A stretch of DNA of 35,737 nt from Azotobacter paspali (GTDB lineage Bacteria; Pseudomonadota; Gammaproteobacteria; Pseudomonadales; Pseudomonadaceae): NCBI RefSeq assembly GCF_042434745.1, contig NZ_JBHLSS010000111.1; one strand, written 5' to 3'. Positions 1 to 11,895 of this stretch are shown here, one piece after another; within the stretch, counting starts at the first letter, position 1, and every line of letters starts with the position of its first letter. A model generated the notes under the pieces. The model saw nothing but the letters and a program-made list of their open reading frames with translations. It ran no database searches and was not told where the DNA came from. A program made the position numbers and the translations under genes.

Positions 1-642
1 GACGGCGATATTGCACAGGCGGTCCAACCGCTCGGCGAACGAGCGGGTGAAGCCGCCTGGCATGTGCTGGGCGATGAGGATAGCCGGGCTGTTGGCCGGC
101 AACGGTTCGAGCACGGCGCGGATCGCCTCGGTGCCGCCGGTGGAGGCGCCGATGATCACCAGCTTCTCGCTGGAGAGGATCGGCGCCTGCAGCGCCCTGG
201 GCCGCAGAGCGCTGGCCGGAAGCGCCTGGCGCGGGCGCGAACAAGCGGCGGCGCGGATCTTCTCGGCGATCAGTTCGCTGTAATCGAGCATGCCGTGGCG
301 AATGCCCATCTGCGGCTTGGCGATGAAGTCCAAGGCGCCCAGCTCCAGAGCGCGCAGGGTGACCTCCGAGCCGGCCTGGGTCAGCGAGGAGACCATCAGC
401 ACCGGCATGGGCCGCAGACGCATCAGCCGTTCGAGGAAATCGAGACCGTCCATGCGCGGCATTTCGACGTCGAGGGTCAGTACGTCCGGGTTGTGCTGCT
501 TGATCAGGTCGCGGGCGACCAGGGGATCGGCGGCGACGGCCACCACTTCCATATCCGGTTGCGCGTTGATGATTTCGCTCAGGAGGTCGCGTATCAGCGC
601 CGAATCGTCGATGCACAACACGCGGATCTTGGGACTGCCCAT
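1..642 (-). CDS. cheB: CheB chemotaxis response regulator protein-glutamate methylesterase (C-terminus cut by window edge)
   Basis: CheB demethylates and deamidates chemoreceptors and resets chemotactic adaptation when phosphorylated by CheA. The 214 visible residues start at an ATG with an AAGGAG box 8 nt upstream. The receiver domain (about 1-125) has the acidic pair D12-D13, the phospho-acceptor D58 in LTLDVEMPRMDG and K109. After a linker the esterase domain begins at about 158, with the catalytic serine S167 in GASTGG and H193 in QHMPGG. The catalytic aspartate lies beyond the window. The sequence closely resembles enterobacterial CheB and not WspF-like paralogues. The gene upstream is glgB, not cheR, so the operon appears to start here, driven by the sigma-28-type promoter at 729-755. 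The reading frame is intact as far as it can be seen. Confidence 0.95.
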   Translation of the reverse strand, partial: MGSPKIRVLCIDDSALIRDLLSEIINAQPDMEVVAVAADPLVARDLIKQHNPDVLTLDVEMPRMDGLDFLERLMRLRPMPVLMVSSLTQAGSEVTLRALELGALDFIAKPQMGIRHGMLDYSELIAEKIRAAACSRPRQALPASALRPRALQAPILSSEKLVIIGASTGGTEAIRAVLEPLPANSPAILIAQHMPGGFTRSFAERLDRLCNIAV

Positions 643-728
643 CGGGATCTCCTTTTTGACGGCTAGCCCCATCGCCGCCACCCCGTCCGGGGGGCGGGGG
701 TCGGCCGTTAGGGCTGCTTATTCCCGAC

Positions 729-755
729 ATATCGACCGATCGGCGTCGAACTTTA
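729..755 (-). promoter_or_regulatory. Candidate sigma-28 (FliA) flagellar class III promoter for cheB
   Basis: On the minus strand TAAAGTTC (748-755) is followed, after exactly 11 nt, by GTCGATAT (729-736). The enterobacterial FliA consensus is TAAAGTTT-N11-GCCGATAA, so the match is 7/8 and 6/8 with ideal spacing. The leader to the cheB ATG at 642 would be about 80 nt. The position and gene function agree with a flagellar/chemotaxis promoter. It is a motif match only; the start site is not known. Confidence 0.7.
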
Positions 756-850
756 GGAAGGAGCTCCTCTCCCCGGACCAATCGTCTCGCTCGCGGTCGG
801 CGGGACAGCGCCAACGAGCCTGCTCCGACGGGGCGCGTCCGGAGCAGCGT

Positions 851-3048
851 TCAGACCGGCCGCAAGATCAATACCCCCAGCGGCGGCAACTTGAGGTTGA
901 GGCTGAAGGGTTGGCCGTGGCTGGCCAGTTCGTCGGCGACGACGCCGCCGGCGTTGCCGAGGTTGGAGCCGCCGTAGCATTCGGCATCGCTGTTGAGGGC
1001 CTCCTGCCAGTCGCCGCCGCTGGGCACGCCGATCCGGTAGCCATGGCGCACCACCGGCGTGAAGTTGGCGATCACCAGCAGCGGCCGCCCCCCGCGGTCC
1101 CGGCGCAACCAGGAGAACACACTGTTGTGACGGTCGTCGCCGATCAGCCACTGGAAGCCTTGCGGCACGCAGTCCTGCTCGTGCAGCGCCGGCTCCCGGC
1201 GGTACAGCCGGTTGAGGTCCTTGACCAGTTGCTGCACCCCCTGATGATCGTCGTAGTTGAGCAGGTACCAGTCTAGTTCGTGGTCGTGGCTCCACTCGCG
1301 CCACTGGCCGAACTCGCACCCCATGAACAGGAGCTTCTTACCCGGCATGCTCCACATGAAGCTCAGGTAGGCGCGCAGGTTGGCGAACTTCTGCCAGCGA
1401 TCGCCGGGCATCTTGTCGATCAGCGAGCGCTTGCCGTGCACCACCTCGTCGTGGGAGATAGGCAGGATGAAACGTTCGGAGAAGGCGTAGATCAGGCCGA
1501 AGGTCATGCGATCGTGGTGATAGGCGCGGTGGATCGGGTCTTCGGCCATGTACTTCAGGGTGTCGTGCATCCAGCCCATGTTCCACTTGTAATCGAAGCC
1601 CAGCCCGCCCTCGGCGGTCGGCCTGCTGACCCCAGGCCAGGCGGTGGACTCCTCGGCGATCACCAGCGTGCCGGGCGCCTCGGTCTTGACCACGTCGTTG
1701 AGGTGGCGCAGGAAGTCGATGGCCTCGAGGTTCTCGCGCCCGCCGTGGCGGTTGGGAATCCACTCGCCGTCCTTGCGCGAATAGTCGCGGTAAAGCATCG
1801 AAGCCACCGCGTCGACGCGCAGTCCGTCGACGTGGAACTCGCGCAGCCAGTACAGCGCCGAAGCGATCATGAAGCCGTGCACCTCGGTACGCCCGAGGTT
1901 GTAGATGAAGGTGTCCCAGTCCTGGTGAAAGCCCTCGAAGGGATGCTCGTACTCGTAGAGGGCGGTGCCGTCGAAACGGCCGAGGCCATGGCTGTCGGTG
2001 GGAAAGTGCGCCGGCACCCAGTCGAGAATCACACCGATGCCGGCCTGATGGCAGGCGTCGACGAAGGCGGCGAGGTCCTCGCGCCGGCCGTAGCGGGCGC
2101 TGGGAGCGAACTGCGACAGCGGCTGGTAGCCCCAGGAACCGCCGAACGGGTGCTCCATGATCGGCAACAGCTCTACATGGGTGTAGCCCATCTCCCGTAC
2201 GTAGGGGATCAGCCGCTCGATCAGCCGCTGCCAGCCGAGCAGCCGGCCGTCCTGGTCGCGCCGCCAGGAACCAACGTGCAGTTCGTAGATCGCCAGCGGC
2301 GCGTCCGCCGCCTGGCGGGCGGCACGCTGGCTCATCCACTCCCGGTCCCGCCAGTCGTGCTGCAGCGGCGCGGCAACCACCGAGGCGGTATTCGGCGGGC
2401 TTTCGGTCGCCAGCGCCACGGGGTCGGCCTTCAGTGGCAGGATGCAGTGGGAGCCGAGCAGTTCGTACTGGTAGGACTCGCCCGGCCTCAGGCGTGGAAT
2501 GAAGAGTTCCCAGATCCCGGCCGGATAGCGCAGGCGCATCGAATGGCGGCGGCCGTCCCAGCCGTTGAAGGGACCGACCACCGAGACACGCCGGGCGTTC
2601 GGCGCCCACACGGCGAAGCGCACCCCCTCCACCCCGTCGACGTTCAGGCATTGGGCCCCCAGGCAGCGACCGAGGTCGCGGTGATTGCCTTCGGCGAACA
2701 GGTAGAGGTCCGTCTCGCCCAGCAGGGGGCCGAAACTGTAGGGGTCCTCGCTCAGTTGCTCACCCGAGGCCCAGCGGATGCGCAGCAGATAGGCGCGCGC
2801 CTTGGCGAGGCGGCAGACGAACAGGCCCGGCACGCGGCTGGCCCGCATGTCGGCGAGCTTCTCGCCGGAGTCGCGGGCGAGCAGCTCCACGGCCAGGGCA
2901 TTCGGTAGGTAGACGCGTACCAGCGTGCCATTGTCGTGGGGGCCAAGTATCGCGAAAGGATCGCCGTGCTCGCCGCGCACCAGGGCATCGATGTCCGCTT
3001 CGCTGGGCAGCAGGGAGTCGTCGTTGTCGGGCTGGGTCTGCGATGGGC

Positions 3049-3052
<4 letters not shown>
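851..3052 (-). CDS. glgB: 1,4-alpha-glucan branching enzyme (GH13)
   Basis: GlgB cuts alpha-1,4 glucan chains and rejoins the piece through alpha-1,6 bonds, making branched glycogen-like glucan in the cytoplasm. The 733-residue length is normal for the family. An N-terminal CBM48-type beta domain (about 30-230, with FAVWAPNARRVSVVG and FNGWDG) precedes the GH13 barrel. Barrel landmarks are the nucleophile D414 in DGLRVDAVASMLY, the acid/base E467 in IAEEST and D535 in SHDEVVHGK. The C-terminal beta domain ends in LPPLGVLILRP. The ATG overlaps the stop of the upstream treS-maltokinase gene by 4 nt (ATGA), so the two are translationally coupled. As the last gene of the GlgE operon it branches the polymer that GlgE extends. 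No clear terminator was found before cheB. Confidence 0.97.
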
Positions 3053-6375
<3,323 letters not shown>

Positions 6376-6402
6376 TGTTCTCTGCTCCTGGATGCCAGCG
6401 GT

Positions 6403-8406
6403 TTACTCCGGTGGGGTCAGCTTCCAGATACCGAAGGGCAGATAGTCGGGGTCGAGGCGCGTCCACTGCTTCTTGCCGTGCCAGGTCCAGCGATGGCCGC
6501 TCATCAGATCCTCGCCGTGCATGTCGGCGTGGTCGGGCAGGCCGAACTCCCAGAGCGGCAGCTCGAAATGGGCCTCCTGGGCGTGCCAGGGATCGAGGTT
6601 GACGGCGACCAGGACGAAGTTGGAGAGGTCCGGCGTACGCTTGCCGAACAGCAGGATGTTGTCGTTCCAGATGTTATACGGCTCGAAGCCGAGATGGGTC
6701 TGCAGCGCCGGATTGTAGCGACGGATGCGGTTGAGCTGGGCGATCTCGGCGACGATGTTGCCGGGCACCTGGTAGTCGCGCGGGCGGATCTCGTACTTCT
6801 CCGAGTCGAGGTATTCCTCCCTGCCGGGCAGCGCCGCCGCCTCGCACAGCTCGAAACCCGAGTACATGCCCCACAGCCCGGAGCCCATGGTCGCCAGCGC
6901 GGCACGGATCAGGAAACCGGCGCGCCCGGAGTGCTGCAGGAAGAAAGGGTTGATGTCCGGCGTGTTGACGAAGAAGTTCGGTCGCATGCAGTGCCTGGCC
7001 GGCGCCTCGTTCAGCTCGGTGAAGTAGGCGGTCAGTTCTTCCTTGGCATTGCGCCAGGTGAAATAGGTGTAGCTCTGCGAAAAGCCAAGCTTGCCCAGGC
7101 GCAGCATCATCGCCGGGCGGGTGAAGGCCTCGGCGAGAAAGATCACTTCCGGGTGCCGGCCGCGCACGTCGCCAATCAGCCATTCCCAGAACGGCAATGG
7201 CTTGGTGTGTGGGTTGTCGACGCGGAAGACCTTCACCCCCTCGGCGACCCAGCCGAGCAACACGTCGCGCAGCGCCACCCAGAGGTCGGGGATGGCGTCC
7301 TTGGCGTAGAAGTCGACGTTGACGATATCCTGGTACTTCTTCGGCGGATTCTCGGCGTAGCGGATGCTGCCGTCCGGGCGCCAGGAGAACCAGCCGGGAT
7401 GCTGCTTCAGCCAGGGGTGGTCCTGGGAGCATTGCACGGCGAAGTCCAGGGCAATCTCCAGATCGTACTCGCCGGCGGCGGCGACCAGTTCGCGGAAATC
7501 CTCGCGCGAACCCAGTTGCGGGTGGATGGCCTCGTGACCGCCCTCCTCGCCGCCGATGGCATAGGGGCTGCCGGGATCGTCCGGCCCGGCCTCCAGGCTG
7601 TTGTTTCGGCCTTTGCGAAAGCGCCGGCCGATCGGATGGATCGGAGGGAAGTAAAGGACATCGAAGCCCATGTCGTGGATCGCCGGCAGGCGGGCGATGA
7701 CGTCCTTGAAGGTACCGTGGCGATGCGGGCTGTCGGTCTGCGAGCGGGGGAAGAGTTCGTACCAACTGGCGAACAGGGTCCGTTCGCGCTCCACGTCCAG
7801 GGGGAAGGCATTGCTGTAGATGCGATGCGGATGCGGGTCGGCAGCGCTCATGGCGGCGCAAGCCTCGGCGCTCAGCAGCAGCTCCACGGCTTCGGTGTGC
7901 GGAGCCTGCTCCAGACGCCGCAGGAGATCCTCCAACGTGGCACGCACCTCGCCCTGGGCGTGTTCGGCGGCCCGCTGCAGATGCAGGCGGCCCTCTTGCA
8001 GCTCCAAGGAGACCGGCACCCCGGCGGCATGCTTCTTCTGCAATTCGTGCCGGTAGGTTTCGTAGAGATCCCACCAGGCCTCGACCACGAACAGATGCCG
8101 GGCGACGCGCAGCGGCGTGAACTCGACCTGCCAGCGGTCGTTGCCGACGAACTTCATGCGCAGGCGGTGCCAACCGCTCTCGCCGTCGGCGCGCCAGTAG
8201 AGGGCGGCGCCGAGTTGGTCGTGGCCATCAGTGAAGATAGTGCTGGCCACCGTCACCGACTGGCCGGCGATCGCCTTGACGGCGAAGCGTCCGTTGTCGA
8301 GAACCGGTTCGGTGTTCTCGATGGCGATCCGCGGTAAACGCAGCGCTTCTTCCAGGGTCGGACGACGGTTCTCGCAATGCACGCCGGGCTGGCTGGTGTC
8401 GGACAT
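6403..8406 (-). CDS. glgE: Alpha-1,4-glucan:maltose-1-phosphate maltosyltransferase (GH13_3)
   Basis: GlgE transfers maltosyl units from alpha-maltose-1-phosphate to the non-reducing end of an alpha-1,4-glucan and releases phosphate. The ATG at 8406 was preferred over a start 19 residues upstream because GAGGAA lies 8 nt before it; this gives 667 residues, near the family norm. The N-terminal beta domain (about 20-115) and an alpha-helical insertion (about 120-200) precede the catalytic barrel. The nucleophile is D397 in FRVDNPH and the acid/base is E426 in FLAEAFTRP. The conserved GVKVFRVDNPHTKPLPFWEW block separates GlgE from ordinary amylases. It is the first gene of the glgE-treS/mak-glgB operon, which makes glucan without GlgC or GlgA; neither of those is in the window. 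The extra upstream residues are not expected to be translated. Confidence 0.96.
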   Translation of the reverse strand: MSDTSQPGVHCENRRPTLEEALRLPRIAIENTEPVLDNGRFAVKAIAGQSVTVASTIFTDGHDQLGAALYWRADGESGWHRLRMKFVGNDRWQVEFTPLRVARHLFVVEAWWDLYETYRHELQKKHAAGVPVSLELQEGRLHLQRAAEHAQGEVRATLEDLLRRLEQAPHTEAVELLLSAEACAAMSAADPHPHRIYSNAFPLDVERERTLFASWYELFPRSQTDSPHRHGTFKDVIARLPAIHDMGFDVLYFPPIHPIGRRFRKGRNNSLEAGPDDPGSPYAIGGEEGGHEAIHPQLGSREDFRELVAAAGEYDLEIALDFAVQCSQDHPWLKQHPGWFSWRPDGSIRYAENPPKKYQDIVNVDFYAKDAIPDLWVALRDVLLGWVAEGVKVFRVDNPHTKPLPFWEWLIGDVRGRHPEVIFLAEAFTRPAMMLRLGKLGFSQSYTYFTWRNAKEELTAYFTELNEAPARHCMRPNFFVNTPDINPFFLQHSGRAGFLIRAALATMGSGLWGMYSGFELCEAAALPGREEYLDSEKYEIRPRDYQVPGNIVAEIAQLNRIRRYNPALQTHLGFEPYNIWNDNILLFGKRTPDLSNFVLVAVNLDPWHAQEAHFELPLWEFGLPDHADMHGEDLMSGHRWTWHGKKQWTRLDPDYLPFGIWKLTPPE

Positions 8407-8560
8407 CGGGCACGTTCCTCTGCTGGACAACCATCGGAAGCAGGCGACTGGCGCGATCGGCATTGGCCGGCCATGTTGACTCCGATGGCGGATGCGTAAA
8501 AAAAGTTCTATCTCTAGCCGTCGATCGGCGGAACCCGTCGGCCGCCGCCTCTATTTATGA

Positions 8561-8568
8561 GTTATAGA
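8561..8568 (-). promoter_or_regulatory. Possible -10 element of the glgE operon
   Basis: The minus strand reads TCTATAAC about 155 nt upstream of the glgE ATG, in an AT-rich island inside GC-rich DNA. It resembles RpoS-type -10 elements (TCTATACT-like). RpoS control would suit a trehalose/glucan stress operon, but no convincing -35 was seen, so this is a weak guess. Confidence 0.25.
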
Positions 8569-8621
8569 TAACAAACGCGACCGGTACGGACTTCTGAGTC
8601 GAGCTATTGTCTAGAATCACA

Positions 8622-9431
8622 TTTAGGTCCAGCGCGGGCGGGGTGCTGCGGTCGATCTGTCGCAGGAACTCGAGAAACGCCTTGGCTGACCTTGCCCGTC
8701 AAGATGCCAAAGGCGGCATACAGGCTGGCCGTCCCGTGACGCTTGTAGCCTGCGTCCGCCGCTCAACCTGCCCGGGCTTGAGCGGCAGCATTCGTCAGCA
8801 GACAGCACTAGGGCCTGTTAACACTACTCTCCGCGAGCCGTGTTGCTGCGCCAAATGGCGCCAGGCCGGGCCACAATCGGCGAGGCGCGGGACGCAGCAG
8901 GAAATGGCATTGCCTTGCCAAGTCTTGCAACGACACATGGCGCCATTTGCCGCGCAGCCTGGGCGGCCCCACCCGCAGGGACGGGCCTGTTTTTGCGCGG
9001 TGCGTCGTTGCTCGTCGTTCGTTTGGAATGACCAAACTTCTCTGCTCGCGCCTCACCCCGCGCAAAAACAGGCTCCGTCGCGGCCGCGCGGAGTAGTGTT
9101 AACAGGCCCTGGGGCGTTGTCGGGCGGATTCAAGTACAGCCCGACGACATCGACCACTTTGTCTGCAAAGTGCGGGTCGTTACTGATCTTGAAGATTTTC
9201 AGCCGGTGCGGCTTGAGACCGGCAGCCGCCACACCTTGTGCGACTTGCCAGATACCGACCGGCTAACGCCTGCGTAGCGGTCGCCTCCCGACATCGGAGC
9301 TCATGGCCGGGCTGGTTCGCTGCGGCACCGGCGCAATCGACTTTGGGGCATGAGTCGCTGAACGTTCTGCCGACCCAGTGCGAGGATTGACGCTCCGCAG
9401 GTGGGTGAATCAGGGTGATTGCACGAGTCAC
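8622..9431 (-). pseudogene. Decayed IS630-family transposase, interrupted by a MITE-like element
   Basis: Reading the minus strand across three frames gives an IS630-type transposase in order: a start region with THWS-like residues (near 9380-9431), GVSRS, then GIWQVAQGV, GLKPHRLKIFKISNDPHF and VVDVVGLYLNPPDNA up to 9113. After the insertion it resumes at LVLSADE (8810 downwards), then YKRHGTASLYAAFGILTGKV, then AKAFLEFLRQIDRSTPPALDL, ending about 8622. The blocks lie in different frames, so there are at least three frameshifts or small deletions, and the DDE C-terminal part is missing. The gene is non-functional. It lies just beyond the terminator of the OsmC-YcaO gene on the same strand. 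Family assignment rests on recalled IS630 motifs. Confidence 0.8.
8812..9108. mobile_element. MITE-like non-coding element, 297 bp, inserted in the IS630 relic
   Basis: The ends are perfect 18-bp inverted repeats, GGCCTGTTAACACTACTC at 8812-8829 and its reverse complement at 9091-9108. Similarity continues imperfectly for about 10 bp more. Flanking tetranucleotides are CTAG (8808-8811) and CTGG (9109-9112), a 4-bp target duplication with one mismatch. Both fit the CWNG pattern that I recall for the IS5 subgroup. Deleting the element and one tetranucleotide restores the DNALVL codons of the interrupted IS630 gene. Inside are two further inverted repeats: a 12-bp pair at 8852-8863/8938-8949 and a 15-bp pair at 8986-9000/9058-9072. 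There is no credible ORF. It may be an internally deleted IS5-type element mobilised in trans. Confidence 0.85.
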
Positions 9432-9436
9432 CAAAA

Positions 9437-9467
9437 ACAAGAAAGGCACCTGTGGCGCCCTTCTTGT
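9437..9467 (-). terminator. Rho-independent terminator of the OsmC-YcaO gene
   Basis: The minus-strand RNA folds into a 14-bp stem (ACAAGAAGGGCGCC pairing with GGTGCCTTTCTTGT, two G-U pairs) with a 3-nt ACA loop, followed by a run of five T. It lies 10 nt after the stop codon. Confidence 0.85.
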
Positions 9468-9476
9468 CAGCCCTGC

Positions 9477-11681
9477 TTATTGGGATAAAGCCGCCACTCT
9501 GGCCCGCGCCCCGTGCAGCTTCTTGTAGCTGTCGATCAGGCGCAGGTGTCTGTCGAGCCCTTCCAGCTTCATGCTGGTCGGCGTCAGACCGTAGAAGCGC
9601 ACGCTGCCATCCACCGACCCCAGCGCCGCGTCCATCCGCTCGTTGCCGAACATCCGGCGGAAGTTGACTTCGTAGTCGGCCAGCTCCAGCTCTTCGTCCA
9701 GCATCACTTCTAGCACTACATTCAGGGCCTGGTAGAACAGCCCCCGCTCGACCGTGTTGTCGTTGTACTGCAAGAAGGCTTCCACCAGTTCCTTCGCATC
9801 TTCGAAGCGACGCAGGGCGAGGCTGATCAACAGTTTCAGTTCAAGGAGAGTCAACTGGCCCCAGACCGTGTTGTCGTCGAACTCGATACCGATCAGGGTG
9901 GTGATGTCGGTGTAGTCATCCACCTCGCAGTTTTCCAGACGCTTGAGCAGTGCCTTGAGGCGGGCATCGTCCAGTCGGTGCAGGTTCAGAATGTCCTCGC
10001 GGAACGACAACGCCTTGTTGGTGTTATCCCAGATCAGATCCTCTACCGGATAGATCTCCGAATACCCTGGTACCAGGATGCGGCACGCCGTGGCCCCCAG
10101 GTGCTCGTACACCGCCATGTACACTTCCTTACCCATATCTTCGAGAATGCCGAACAGGGTGGCGGCTTCCTCGGCATTGGAATCTTCCCCCTGGCCGGAG
10201 AAATCCCACTCGACGAATTCGAAATCGGCCTTGGCGCTGAAGAAGCGCCACGACACCACGCCGCTGGAGTCGATGAAGTGTTCGACGAAGTTGTTCGGCT
10301 CGGTCAAGGCGTGGCTTTCGAAGGTCGGCGCCGGCAGGTCGTTCAGGCCTTCGAAACTGCGGCCCTGCAGCAACTCCGTCAGGCTGCGCTCCAGTGCCAC
10401 CTCAAAGTTCGGGTGCGCACCGAACGAGGCGAACACGCCGCCGGTACGCGGGTTCATCAAGGTCACGCACATCACCGGGAACTCGCCGCCCAGCGACGCA
10501 TCCTTGACCAGCACCGGGAAGCCCTGTTCTTCCAGGCCCTGGATACCGGCCAGGATGCCCGGGTACTTCGCCAGCACCTCGCGTGGCACATCGGGCAGGG
10601 CGAGTTCATTTTCGAGGATTTCACGCTTCACCGCGCGCTCGAAGATTTCCGACAAGCACTGCACCTGCGCTTCGGCCAGCATATTGCCGGCACTCATGCC
10701 ATTGCTGAGGTACAGGTTCTCGATCAAGTTGGTCGGGAAGTACACTACTTCGCCGTCGGATTGGCGCACGAACGGCAGCGAACAGATGCCGCGCTCCACA
10801 TTGCCGGAGTTGGTGTCGTACAGGTGCGAGCTACGCAACTCGTCGTCGGGGTTGTAGATTTCCAGGCAGTACGCGTCGAGGATTTCAGCCGGCAGCGCAT
10901 CCTTGTGGCCAGGCTTGAACCAGCGCTCATCCGGGTAGTGCACGAACGCCGCATTGGCGATGTCTTCTCCCCAGAACTGGTCGTTGTAGAAGAAGTTGCA
11001 GTTCAGGCGCTCGATGAATTCGCCCAGAGCCGATGCCAACGCGCTTTCCTTGGTCGTACCCTTGCCGTTGGTGAAGCACGTCGGCGATTGCGCATCGCGG
11101 ATATGCAGCGACCACACGTTGGGCACGATGTTGCGCCACGACGCGATCTCGATCTTCATGCCCAGGCCGGCGAGGATTTCCGACATATTGGCGATGGTCT
11201 GCTCCAGTGGTAGATCCTTGCCCAGGATATAGGTGCTCGCGTCGGCATCGGGGTTGAGCATTAACAACGCCTGGGCATCGGCATCGAGGTTTTCCACTTC
11301 CTCGATCACGAAGTCGGGTCCGGTCTGCACGACCTTCTTCACCGTGCAGCGGTCGATGGAACGCAGGATGCCCAGGCGATCCTTTTCCGAGATATCCGCC
11401 GGCAACTCCACCTGGATCTTGAGGATCTGCTTGTAGCGATTCTCCGGATCGACAATGTTGTTCTGCGACAGGCGGATATTATCGGTGGGGATACCGCGCG
11501 TCTGGCAGTACAACTTCACAAAATAAGCCGCGCACAGAGCCGATGAAGCCAGGAAGTAATCGAATGGACCCGGTGCGGAGCCATCGCCTTTGTAGCGGAT
11601 CGGCTGGTCGGCGATCACCGTGAAATCATCGAACCTGGCTTCTAGCCGAAGGTTATCGAGAAAATTAACCTTAATTTCCAT
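9477..11681 (-). CDS. OsmC-YcaO fusion protein (YcaO-type ATP-dependent cyclodehydratase family, RimO-associated type)
   Basis: The protein is 734 residues. Residues 1-130 form an OsmC/Ohr-like domain with both redox cysteines of that family, C50 in SSALCAAY and C112 in DRCTVKKV. From about 155 to the end it matches E. coli YcaO closely: PNVWSLHIRD, CFTNGKG, SALGEFIERL (E221, E224), SNGMSAGN and HFIDSSGVVSW. E. coli YcaO is implicated with RimO in methylthiolation of ribosomal protein S12 D89, and YcaO domains activate amide carbonyls with ATP. The C-terminus lacks the PxPxP tail of azoline-forming YcaO proteins, so a peptide-antibiotic role is unlikely; no precursor peptide is adjacent. The start ATG at 11681 has only a weak GTGG ribosome site. 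It is divergent from the flavoprotein gene across a 214-bp gap and has its own terminator. How the OsmC part contributes is unknown. Confidence 0.9.
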   Translation of the reverse strand: MEIKVNFLDNLRLEARFDDFTVIADQPIRYKGDGSAPGPFDYFLASSALCAAYFVKLYCQTRGIPTDNIRLSQNNIVDPENRYKQILKIQVELPADISEKDRLGILRSIDRCTVKKVVQTGPDFVIEEVENLDADAQALLMLNPDADASTYILGKDLPLEQTIANMSEILAGLGMKIEIASWRNIVPNVWSLHIRDAQSPTCFTNGKGTTKESALASALGEFIERLNCNFFYNDQFWGEDIANAAFVHYPDERWFKPGHKDALPAEILDAYCLEIYNPDDELRSSHLYDTNSGNVERGICSLPFVRQSDGEVVYFPTNLIENLYLSNGMSAGNMLAEAQVQCLSEIFERAVKREILENELALPDVPREVLAKYPGILAGIQGLEEQGFPVLVKDASLGGEFPVMCVTLMNPRTGGVFASFGAHPNFEVALERSLTELLQGRSFEGLNDLPAPTFESHALTEPNNFVEHFIDSSGVVSWRFFSAKADFEFVEWDFSGQGEDSNAEEAATLFGILEDMGKEVYMAVYEHLGATACRILVPGYSEIYPVEDLIWDNTNKALSFREDILNLHRLDDARLKALLKRLENCEVDDYTDITTLIGIEFDDNTVWGQLTLLELKLLISLALRRFEDAKELVEAFLQYNDNTVERGLFYQALNVVLEVMLDEELELADYEVNFRRMFGNERMDAALGSVDGSVRFYGLTPTSMKLEGLDRHLRLIDSYKKLHGARARVAALSQ

Positions 11682-11895
11682 GCGAAATTACCACGATAAA
11701 AAAACGACTTGATCGGCATTATCCGGCCAAATGAGCCCTGGGGGGTATCCCGACGGGCGTTGGCTGCAGGCAACTTTCAATGCAGCAGAGTCGACACGTG
11801 GCAGATTAGAAACAGATTTCGGCCATGTGCTTCGGGTAACATGCGCCGCCCCACGCACGCCACCAGCCAAACACCCCGCACTCGAGGAAACCGCC

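Noticed and set aside
9477..11681. YcaO as part of a thiazole/oxazole peptide cluster
   Set aside because: No precursor peptide, dehydrogenase or E1-like partner lies nearby and the C-terminus lacks PxPxP. The protein follows the E. coli YcaO pattern.
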